This document shows positions 20,488 to 28,510 of a stretch of 64,000 nt of DNA, piece after piece. Source of the stretch: Bacteroidia bacterium (GTDB taxonomy: Bacteria > Bacteroidota > Bacteroidia > Flavobacteriales_D > Parvicellaceae). Under the pieces are notes generated by a model. The model was not told the origin of the DNA. It did not search any database and saw nothing but the letters and a program-made list of their open reading frames with translations. Each line of letters opens with the position of its first letter. Within the stretch, counting starts at the first letter, position 1. Made by a program: the position numbers and the translations under genes. Location of the stretch: the NCBI GenBank assembly GCA_030426105.1, contig JAUHZI010000003.1, forward strand, positions 1 through 64,000, given 5' to 3'.

Positions 20488-22125
20488 TTAAAATTTAATA
20501 CACCATAGAACAGAAACATTTGTAGGTCTCGTTTCTGAACCACCGACATTTCCAGAGTTAAATTGAGCAATGTCTACACTGTGTGAATGGTTGCCACTAT
20601 TTCCAGAATTAAATTGGGCAATATTTACTGAATGTGAATGATTTCCACTATTTCCAGAATTGAATTGAGGGATATCAACTGAGTGTGAGTGGTTCCCCGC
20701 TGTAGCTGAATTGAATGCAGGTATGTTAACCGTATGAGTATGATTTCCCGCATTTGCTGTAGTTCCAGACCTTCCAACTCCTCCCCAAGTAGAAGGGTTC
20801 GTTCCATAAGCATACCCGGTTCCGTTGTTGCCAACATTTGTTCCTGTGTTTAGAAAACCATTTCCATTTAAGGCCCCATGATTATGGTTACCATTGGTAG
20901 ATGTGCTTGTATTGGGAGGGTCAACTGTATGGTTGTGGTTTCCAGTTGTGTTTGTGTTAGTAGCGGGAGGGTTTACTGTGTGAGTATGTGCTCCATTTGT
21001 ACTTGTCGTAGTATTAGGTGGGTCAACAGTATGTGTATGCGCTCCATCAGTACTTGTGTTTGTTGCAGGAGGGTTAACAGTATGGCTATGTGCAAGTATT
21101 TCATTACTTTGTTTTGTCCCAACAGCATCTCCTGTAGTTCCATCTCCTCTATCTGTTCTTGAAGCTGCATCTGGGTCAACACCAGAGCTATTATCAATAC
21201 CTCTTAAAAATTGACCATTATAGTTGGGTAAATTGAATGTTGTAGACCCATCACCAGGACCATACATCGTACCTATAGCAGCGAAAAGGTCTGAATAAGT
21301 GCTTCTACTTACTGCGCTACCATCGCAAGCTAAATAGCCACTTGGAGCAGATGCTCCTGCAAAAGCAGTTACTGAACCTGCTGGGATAGCATTTGCAACA
21401 GCTGTATTGATAATAGGTGTTAAATCAACAGTGATACTTCCTCCAGCATCTGTAATGCTTAAGATGTTTCCACTTAAAGAAGCGTTTGTATTGTGCTCAT
21501 TAGTTGGGTCATTATCATTGTCAGATAAAGAGCTTAAATCAGCGGTAAGGTCATTTCCGTTCTCATAAACATGAAGTATTGTACCATTTAATGTTATACT
21601 ATCTACATCGGTATCAATAGAATCTCTTAAATTATTAATGAAATTACTGTTGTATAAGAGTGTATCAGCATTGTTGTATAAGGTACTAATAATACTGTCA
21701 GTAAATGACTGAGAGAATAAGGTGTCAGAATTACTGATTAAGTAATTTACAGCACTATCACGTATAGCAGTTAAATCCACAGAAGCGTTCCCTCCATCTT
21801 CTAAGTAAGTTGTAAGAATATAGTTGTTTAAAATTAAACTATCAAGTTGTTGGTCATCAGTTCCTAGGCCAGAACCATTACTAATTAAGTTAACAAAATC
21901 ACTTGAAGTAATATACTTTACCACTCCAGTAGAGTTATTGATAATTAAAAGTGAAGTATCTCCAATGTTGTAGGACTGTAAACCTTCTATTCGGATAGGG
22001 TCATCTCCATTGTTGATTGGGGAAATATGTAAAGAATGAGTAGGGGAAGGTTGGTTAATCCCTACATTTTGTGCCGTTAACTTGATGGCAATCAGGCATA
22101 ACAAAGAAAGTATAAATCTATTCAT
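20488..22125 (-). CDS. Secreted tail-collar-domain protein with HxH repeats (paralog 2)
   Basis: Same architecture as 18875-20476, with near-identical N-terminal and collar regions. Signal peptide MNRFILSLLCLIAIKLTAQ, C-terminal RPTNVSVLWCIKF. Confidence 0.85.
   Translation of the reverse strand: MNRFILSLLCLIAIKLTAQNVGINQPSPTHSLHISPINNGDDPIRIEGLQSYNIGDTSLLIINNSTGVVKYITSSDFVNLISNGSGLGTDDQQLDSLILNNYILTTYLEDGGNASVDLTAIRDSAVNYLISNSDTLFSQSFTDSIISTLYNNADTLLYNSNFINNLRDSIDTDVDSITLNGTILHVYENGNDLTADLSSLSDNDNDPTNEHNTNASLSGNILSITDAGGSITVDLTPIINTAVANAIPAGSVTAFAGASAPSGYLACDGSAVSRSTYSDLFAAIGTMYGPGDGSTTFNLPNYNGQFLRGIDNSSGVDPDAASRTDRGDGTTGDAVGTKQSNEILAHSHTVNPPATNTSTDGAHTHTVDPPNTTTSTNGAHTHTVNPPATNTNTTGNHNHTVDPPNTSTSTNGNHNHGALNGNGFLNTGTNVGNNGTGYAYGTNPSTWGGVGRSGTTANAGNHTHTVNIPAFNSATAGNHSHSVDIPQFNSGNSGNHSHSVNIAQFNSGNSGNHSHSVDIAQFNSGNVGGSETRPTNVSVLWCIKF
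20560..21100 (-). repeat. Two arrays of HxH-containing repeats flanking a unique tip (paralog 2)
   Basis: Five HxH motifs (HSH, HTH, HTH, HNH, HNH) before and four (HTH, HSH, HSH, HSH) after the tip GALNGNGFLNTGTNVGNNGTGYAYGTNPSTWGGVGRSGTTANAGN. Confidence 0.9.
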
Positions 22126-22183
22126 AACAAAACAAAAATATACTATTTAAATTTGAAAATCCAGTCTTTATTGATAAACGCTT

Positions 22184-23890
22184 TTATTGTTTTGTAAAAG
22201 GATAATCTTTTACAGTCTTATTCCCTCTTTCATCTGTAACAATAATTCTGAGGTTGTGTGCTCCTTTTGATAGTTTATTATATTCATTAAAGTGAAGCGT
22301 AAGTGTACCTCGTTTAGGAATATAATTAGCCAGTTTAAAATTCTTATCGATGTATATTTTATATGATTTTATGCCACTCAGGTTATCACTGATTTTAAAT
22401 TGAATGTTGTTTTGTGTTGTGATAATTTTATTTTTATTAATGTTTACAGGAGTAATAACTGGAGCTGTACTATCTACTTTTACTGTATAGTTACCAAAAT
22501 CTCTTACTTTTGTTTCTACCCATCCATCTTTAAAAGTTCCCCCTTTAGCAAAAGCTTTTCTTTTGTCATCACTTATTTTTACGACAACAGCTTTATCTTC
22601 TTTGTCTTTAGAAATTCCCTGAGTTTTTATTTTCATAACAAAATATTTTTGAAGCGGAATTTCACTATTGCCAAACTTGTGAAGAGGAGCTGAAGAGTAT
22701 AGTGTCTTGTCTGTGCTGTAGTTAATCTGAGTATTTTGGTAAAGTGTCTTGTCTTCTAGTTTTGCTACAAAACCATCTTCTTCCAAGGAAAAAGGTTGGG
22801 TGGCTGTTGCATTTTCTTTAGTTGTAGGTTGGGCAATTGATCGACTAGTTGATTTTACCTTGAATTGCAAAGTAGAGGTATTACCATAAGTGTCTTTGAT
22901 CGTATATTTTAATTGATGCGTAGTATCTTTAGTAAAATTGAGTATACCATTATTATTTAAATTAGAATAAATTTCAAGGTCATTGTTTGCGGTTTTAAAT
23001 GATTTGTGAAAGCTTCTTCTCCTCTTGTGATATTCATAATAGTCTTTATGGGCATTGATATACCTGTTGGTTGAAAAATCTAATTTCTCCATAGTTTGTT
23101 GATAAACTTTTTGACCATCTAATTCTAGTTCGATGGTATAAATACCACATTTGTTTCGAGCGGCATTTAACCTGTCTATGGTATGTACACCAAAACCAAT
23201 AGCTCCATTTAATGTAATTGTCGGGTTGTCTTTGAGTGTATAAGTCCCGTTGCTTCCAGTTGTGGTAAATACTTTCTCTGAAAATCGGTTGTTTACAGAA
23301 CCATTGATTGGATAAACTTTGATGTTAAAAATATCAGGTTTAACATTGTCTTTGATATCAAAATTGAATAACAATGGGTTAACAGGGAATTCAGATACTG
23401 TTTCTCTAATTTCAAAATGTAAATGAGGGGCTGAAGAACTTCCTGTATTCCCTGAGTAGGCTATGATTTCACCTTTTTTTACAGGTAGGTCATTAGGAGT
23501 AAGCTGGATATCTAATGTCTCAGTTTCTTGCTCAAATTGTTTTTTGCGTAAAAACTGTTCGACCTTTTTGGGGAAATTTCTTAAGTGAGCGTAAACAGAA
23601 GTGTAGCCATTAGGATGGGTAACATAAATAGCTTTTCCATATCCCCAATGAGAAATATTTATTCTAGAAACATACCCTGAGTCAATGGCGTAAATACGAT
23701 ACCCCTCTTTGTGATTGGTTTTAATATCTAGACCTGTATGAAAGTGGTTAGAACGCAATTCTGCAAAATTACCAGCAAGAACTAAAGGTATATTTAATGG
23801 AGCTCTAAAATCAGTCTCTTCATAGGCTACTTGTCCAAATAAAGAGCCTAAGGCTAAGAGGTTGATTATGAATAGGTATAATAAGCGCAT
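22184..23890 (-). CDS. M23 family metallopeptidase
   Basis: LRSNHFHTGLDIKTNHKEGYRIYAIDSGYVSRINISHWGYGKAIYVTHPNGYTSVYAHL...GNTGSSSAPHLHFEIRE contains the HxxxD and HxH zinc motifs. Confidence 0.92.
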   Translation of the reverse strand: MRLLYLFIINLLALGSLFGQVAYEETDFRAPLNIPLVLAGNFAELRSNHFHTGLDIKTNHKEGYRIYAIDSGYVSRINISHWGYGKAIYVTHPNGYTSVYAHLRNFPKKVEQFLRKKQFEQETETLDIQLTPNDLPVKKGEIIAYSGNTGSSSAPHLHFEIRETVSEFPVNPLLFNFDIKDNVKPDIFNIKVYPINGSVNNRFSEKVFTTTGSNGTYTLKDNPTITLNGAIGFGVHTIDRLNAARNKCGIYTIELELDGQKVYQQTMEKLDFSTNRYINAHKDYYEYHKRRRSFHKSFKTANNDLEIYSNLNNNGILNFTKDTTHQLKYTIKDTYGNTSTLQFKVKSTSRSIAQPTTKENATATQPFSLEEDGFVAKLEDKTLYQNTQINYSTDKTLYSSAPLHKFGNSEIPLQKYFVMKIKTQGISKDKEDKAVVVKISDDKRKAFAKGGTFKDGWVETKVRDFGNYTVKVDSTAPVITPVNINKNKIITTQNNIQFKISDNLSGIKSYKIYIDKNFKLANYIPKRGTLTLHFNEYNKLSKGAHNLRIIVTDERGNKTVKDYPFTKQ

Positions 23891-23995
23891 GTTTGACTAT
23901 TTTTTAGAATGCTAAAACTATACTAAAATATGTTTTAGGTAATAATTATTTTAAATAGATACAAACACAATGCCGTTAAGATAATTATCTATTCA

Positions 23996-24763
23996 TTACT
24001 GTCCCATCATATGCATTTCTTGTTTCTTTTTATCTTCTGGGCTTAATCCATTATCAGGACAAGCATCTCTACCTCGTTTTCTCAGGAAAGCAAAACGAAC
24101 AGAAAAGATAACAGGCTTATATCTACTGCTAAAAATTCCGTATGTAGATTTCCCGTTTTCCCATTCCAAACCATTTAAAATAGGAACTTCAATGCTAGGA
24201 ATTATAAACAAATTGTTTTTAGCTTTAATTCCATAACCTATTTTATAATGTAAAGAGAATAAAAGATTGTTAGTATTTTCGTTACCAGAACCATTAGCGT
24301 TATCATATTTTTCTGAGAATTTATAATCTAAATTGACTCCCAAACTATTTTGAATAAAGGTGTAATCACTTAATTGAATAATGTTATTCAAATTAAAGTT
24401 TCCTAGAATAAAGTTTTGTTTAAAAATAGACTTTAAATCATTGTATTTTTCAGCGCCACTCAATCTTTTGTAAGCTAAACTATAATCAAGGTAATTGAAG
24501 AAGTTCCCACCTTCATAGAAAATTTGAAAACGACCTACTTCTCCATATACAGCCAGTCGTCCATTAGGATTAATGTCTCTTTTATCATCTTTGGGAACCC
24601 AAGAAGGTGTATAAGTAAGTCCTGGGGCAAATAACCATCCCCCCATGCGGTAGGATCTGTATTCGATAAGATCTTTCTTACGTCTTCCAAAGATATCTTG
24701 AGAGTATCCAGAGCTTATTATAAAAAAAGAAAGGAGTAATATGAATACTTGAGATTTGTTCAT
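23996..24763 (-). CDS. Exported protein of unknown function, probably outer membrane
   Basis: Signal peptide (FILLLSFFIISSGYSQD) and alternating beta-strand pattern. Start overlaps the kmo stop (TAATG). Confidence 0.55.
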   Translation of the reverse strand: MNKSQVFILLLSFFIISSGYSQDIFGRRKKDLIEYRSYRMGGWLFAPGLTYTPSWVPKDDKRDINPNGRLAVYGEVGRFQIFYEGGNFFNYLDYSLAYKRLSGAEKYNDLKSIFKQNFILGNFNLNNIIQLSDYTFIQNSLGVNLDYKFSEKYDNANGSGNENTNNLLFSLHYKIGYGIKAKNNLFIIPSIEVPILNGLEWENGKSTYGIFSSRYKPVIFSVRFAFLRKRGRDACPDNGLSPEDKKKQEMHMMGQ

Positions 24764-26115
24764 TATTCAGGTTTGTTATCTAATTTTTCTAAAATGATTT
24801 GTTCTATTTCTTCACTATCCCATTTTTCTTCAATCCCAGGAAGGGAGATAATATCTTTCATAATAGCTTCTTGTTGCATTCCAACTTTCCAAGCTTCAGA
24901 GTATCTAATGTCACTAAACGTAACTTGGCTATAGAGTGGCATCCATTTTTCAGGGTGTCTTTCAAAGATGCGTGCTTCAATTTTCTTTTGCAATAAGAAT
25001 TTTGGATCTGCTACATAGTCACGCATAACATAGTAGTTGTGTAGAGATAAGTCTTGAATCGCATCACCGTCAGGTTTTCTTAATTTTTCATAACTCTTAA
25101 ATATGGTTTCCCAATTATGATTATGTTCTTCCATTAAAGAATTTAGAACGAAACAATCTTCAAAACCAGAGTTCATACCTTGTCCATAGAAAGGAACTGT
25201 AGCATGGGCAGCATCGCCAATCAGAGCAGTTGTACCATTTGACCATGGAAAGCATCTGATAATAGCTAAGCCTGAAAGTGGGTGTTTATGCCAATCTTCC
25301 AATAAGTTAGGCATAATGTCATAAAAGTCTGGAAAAGTTGTTTTAAAGAATTCTATAACTTTTTCATCAGTATCTAAGGATTCGAAAGCATTTTTGTCCC
25401 CCTCATAAGGCATAAATAAAGTGCAAGTAAAAGAACCATCATCGTTAGGAAGAGCGATTAACATAAAGCGTCCTCTCGGCCAAATGTGTAAAGCATTTTT
25501 ATCAAGTTTATAACTACCATCTTCATTTGCAGGTAACAATAGCTCTTTATAACCATCTTCAATATAATTTTGACTATAGTTAAATCTAGGGAGCTTTTGT
25601 AAACCAGCATACCTAACTTTGGAGAATGCACCGTCTGCACCAAAAATTAACTTAGAATGTATCGTTTGTTGTTGCTTAGTTTTAGTATTCTCAAATGTAA
25701 TGATGCCATTATGAGTATCTAAATCAATACATTTTTCATTGTAAAAAATTTCGGCTCCTTTTTGAGTGGCTATTTCAACCATCTTTTTATTTAAGTCTCC
25801 TCTAGAAACAGAATAGATAGCTTGATTTTCCTTACCATAAGGTTGGAAGGTCAATTCGCCCTCTAAGCTATGCATTATTCTTCCAGACATAGGGATGGCA
25901 ATAGGCTTTATTTGTTGATCTATTTCAGCATTTTTTAAAGCATTCCAACCTCGGTCAGATAAGGCTAGGTTAATTGATTTTCCCGCCTTTATCTCAGCCT
26001 TTCTAATGTCAGAACGACTTTCGTAGATGCGAACTTTATATCCAGCGTTAACTAGGTAAACAGCCCACAATGAGCCAACTAAGCCAGCTCCTATTATTGT
26101 TACTTCCTTTTCCAT
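24763..26115 (-). CDS. kmo: Kynurenine 3-monooxygenase
   Basis: FAD-binding GAGLVGSLWAVYL, KAGKSINLALSDRGWNAL, GDAAHATVPFYGQGMNSGFEDC. Adjacent to kynureninase. Confidence 0.93.
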   Translation of the reverse strand: MEKEVTIIGAGLVGSLWAVYLVNAGYKVRIYESRSDIRKAEIKAGKSINLALSDRGWNALKNAEIDQQIKPIAIPMSGRIMHSLEGELTFQPYGKENQAIYSVSRGDLNKKMVEIATQKGAEIFYNEKCIDLDTHNGIITFENTKTKQQQTIHSKLIFGADGAFSKVRYAGLQKLPRFNYSQNYIEDGYKELLLPANEDGSYKLDKNALHIWPRGRFMLIALPNDDGSFTCTLFMPYEGDKNAFESLDTDEKVIEFFKTTFPDFYDIMPNLLEDWHKHPLSGLAIIRCFPWSNGTTALIGDAAHATVPFYGQGMNSGFEDCFVLNSLMEEHNHNWETIFKSYEKLRKPDGDAIQDLSLHNYYVMRDYVADPKFLLQKKIEARIFERHPEKWMPLYSQVTFSDIRYSEAWKVGMQQEAIMKDIISLPGIEEKWDSEEIEQIILEKLDNKPE

Positions 26116-26270
26116 TTATCTCTATATTTTGTGTCAAAATACGTGCTACCTTTAGGTTTTGATGATTTTTTAGAATATGCAACCATTAATCGCCATAATA
26201 CAAGGCCAAGTATAAGAATAACGAAAGCCTGTAATGTTAATTGCGTAATATGTGTAGTTGTTAATCCCAT
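26100..26270 (-). CDS. Small single-pass membrane protein (56 aa) between kynU and kmo
   Basis: Below the 60-aa ORF-track cutoff. Reverse strand reads MGLTTTHITQLTLQAFVILILGLVLWRLMVAYSKKSSKPKGSTYFDTKYRDKWKRK*. Overlaps the kmo start by 16 nt and starts 4 nt after the kynU stop. Confidence 0.65.
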   Translation of the reverse strand: MGLTTTHITQLTLQAFVILILGLVLWRLMVAYSKKSSKPKGSTYFDTKYRDKWKRK

Positions 26271-26274
26271 TTTT

Positions 26275-27549
26275 TTATTTTAGTGCTCCTTCAAGAATTT
26301 GTCCGAAGCGATAGACATCTTCATAATTATTGTACAGAGGTGCTGGGGCAATTCTAATAACATTAGGCTCTCTCCAATCAGCAACAACGCCTTCTTTAGA
26401 GATGTAGTTGAACAATTCTTTTCCTTTCCCATGTGCTAAAATAGAAAGTTGAGCACCTCTTTTAAGAGGGTTTTTAGGTGTAATAATTTCAAAGTCTACA
26501 TTTTCGTATCTATTTGAAATGTCATTAATAATGAATTCTAGATACCCAGTCAGTTGATCTCTTTTTTCTATTAATGCGTCCATTCCCACTTCATCGAATA
26601 TAGATAAGGATGCATTATGTATGGCCATAGCTATTACAGGAGCATTACTTAATTGCCATGATTCTGCAGTTGGTATGGGTTGAAATTCATCGGCCATCAG
26701 AAAACGTTCTTCCTTATTGTGTCCCCACCACCCAGCAAGACGTACTAATTCTTCATCTTTAACATGTTTTTCATTAATGTATAGGCCACTTACACCTCCA
26801 GGACTAGAGTTGAGGTATTTGTATGAGCACCACGTTGCAAAATCAACATCCCAAGCATTTAATTCCAGTTTAATATTTCCAGCAGCATGTGCTAAGTCAA
26901 AACCAACTTTTGCACCAACTTGATGTCCAGCTTTTGTTATGCTTTTCATATCAAAAACTTGACCGCTATAATAATTTACTCCACCAATCATTACCATTGC
27001 AAGCTCATCTCCAACCTCTTTGATTGTTGAAATAATATCTTCCTCTCGTATCAGGTGTTCTCCTGTTCTAGGACCAACTTCTACGATTACATCTTCAGGT
27101 TTGAACCCATGAAGTTTAGCTTGGGACTGTAAGGCATATTGATCACTAGGAAATGCTTTTTTTTCGCAAATAATTTTATTTCTTTTTCCATTAGGGCGAT
27201 AGAATGAAACCATAAGTAAATGCAAATTTGTTGTCAAGCTATGGGTAACTACAACTTCTCTTGGATGAGCTCCAACTAATCGAGCTGTTTTCTCAGTTAA
27301 AATTTCATGATAAGAAACCCAAGGGTTTTGCGCTTCAAAATGACCTTCAACACCCCATTTTCCCCAATCATCTAGTTCCGTATTTATAGCATCCCTAACA
27401 GATTTAGGTTGAAGCCCTAGGGAATTTCCTGTAAAATAAACAACAGGTTTGGAGGTAAATGAAGGAAAGATAAACTCTTTTCTATATTTTTGAAGAGGAT
27501 CCTTAATGTCCAATTCTTTTGCAAAATCTAATGAATTAGTATATTTCAT
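26275..27549 (-). CDS. kynU: Kynureninase
   Basis: YFTGNSLGLQPKSV, GVEGHFEAQNPWVSYHE, GFDLAHAAGNIKLELNAWDVDFATWCSYKYLNSSPGGVSGLYI (PLP lysine region). Confidence 0.95.
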   Translation of the reverse strand: MKYTNSLDFAKELDIKDPLQKYRKEFIFPSFTSKPVVYFTGNSLGLQPKSVRDAINTELDDWGKWGVEGHFEAQNPWVSYHEILTEKTARLVGAHPREVVVTHSLTTNLHLLMVSFYRPNGKRNKIICEKKAFPSDQYALQSQAKLHGFKPEDVIVEVGPRTGEHLIREEDIISTIKEVGDELAMVMIGGVNYYSGQVFDMKSITKAGHQVGAKVGFDLAHAAGNIKLELNAWDVDFATWCSYKYLNSSPGGVSGLYINEKHVKDEELVRLAGWWGHNKEERFLMADEFQPIPTAESWQLSNAPVIAMAIHNASLSIFDEVGMDALIEKRDQLTGYLEFIINDISNRYENVDFEIITPKNPLKRGAQLSILAHGKGKELFNYISKEGVVADWREPNVIRIAPAPLYNNYEDVYRFGQILEGALK

Positions 27550-27630
27550 GTGTGTGTTTTTGTTGTACTTTTACTGTCAACATGAAATGTTTAGCTGAGT
27601 ATTTTGAAGCGGACTAAGTACTCATTTCAT
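27543..27630. promoter_or_regulatory. Three ATTTCATGT-type sites around the kynU start (candidate operator)
   Basis: ATTTCATGT at 27543-27551 (covers the kynU start), inverted ACATGAAAT at 27578-27586, ATTTCATGT at 27622-27630. Two direct copies extend to ATTTCATGTGT. Confidence 0.35.
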
Positions 27631-27693
27631 GTGTAGCAGTTGTCACTCTCACAAATATAAGAGAATATATTTATTAAAGTAAGGAGTATAGCA

Positions 27694-28458
27694 TTGAATC
27701 TAATAAACCAAAATATAATGGAAAAAGCATTGAAGTTATGTGTTGACTTGGAAAAAGATTCATTGTCAAAAATAGCTTTTGTTAAGATAAAAAAAACAGC
27801 ATTTGTAAATAGTTTAAGAAAACTAATTCTAACAAAAGGGGAGGCATTATATCAATCAAAGAACACATGTGGAATTGCGGCTTCTTTATATGTTTTAGCA
27901 CAATATGACTTAATTGGGCTCGTTGAATTTTCAATTAGTTTATACAAAGAGGGGATAGGAACTTTTAACGGTTATCAAATAACAAAAGAGGATAATGTTA
28001 AAGTATGGGCTGCAACAATTAAACCTAGTGATAGTTTTAATGGAGTAAGTTTGGTTTTGATTGGATCAATGCGTTTTAAAGAAAATAATAGTTTAAGATT
28101 TGAAAAAGGAACATTAGATGGGATGACTTGGCCTTTTGAAGTCAGAACTATACTTAGATTGATGACTGGTAGAAAAGTTATGAGCTCATTTTTTGGGAGC
28201 TGGGGACTGAAAAGGCTTGGGGAGAAACTGGAAAAAGGACATGGAGTTATTTTGTTGTATCGAACCATAAGTTGGAAAAAAAAGAAACAATTGTTTAGTG
28301 ATCCATGGCATTATATTGTTCTAAAAGAGATTAATTATACTAATAAGAAAAATATTTTGATAACTTATTGGGATTATGGAAGTATAAAAAAGATAAATAT
28401 TACAAAGTGGCAATTTTACAAAGGTGTTGTTAAAACTTTTGTTTTGTCGCATTATTAA
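27694..28458 (+). CDS. Predicted papain-like cysteine protease-fold protein
   Basis: YQSKNTCGIAASLYVLAQYD (Gln/Cys), DPWHYIVLKEINY (His), ILITYWDYG (acid) in the Cys-His-Asp order. Start may be TTG 27694 or ATG 27718. Confidence 0.5.
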   Translation: MNLINQNIMEKALKLCVDLEKDSLSKIAFVKIKKTAFVNSLRKLILTKGEALYQSKNTCGIAASLYVLAQYDLIGLVEFSISLYKEGIGTFNGYQITKEDNVKVWAATIKPSDSFNGVSLVLIGSMRFKENNSLRFEKGTLDGMTWPFEVRTILRLMTGRKVMSSFFGSWGLKRLGEKLEKGHGVILLYRTISWKKKKQLFSDPWHYIVLKEINYTNKKNILITYWDYGSIKKINITKWQFYKGVVKTFVLSHY

Positions 28459-28510
28459 TGTTATTTTTGAAGATGAGCAACTCTTGAAGATGCTTTAACG
28501 TCAAGTATAT

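Noticed and set aside
18945-21100. Regularly spaced DNA repeats resembling a CRISPR or VNTR array
   Set aside because: The repeats are in frame inside two protein-coding genes, unit sequences vary synonymously, and there are no cas genes or unique spacers.
18875-22125. Possible prophage or tailocin (tail-collar domains)
   Set aside because: No capsid, terminase, sheath, baseplate, integrase or lysis genes nearby. Both proteins carry Sec signal peptides and a Bacteroidota-type exported N-terminus.
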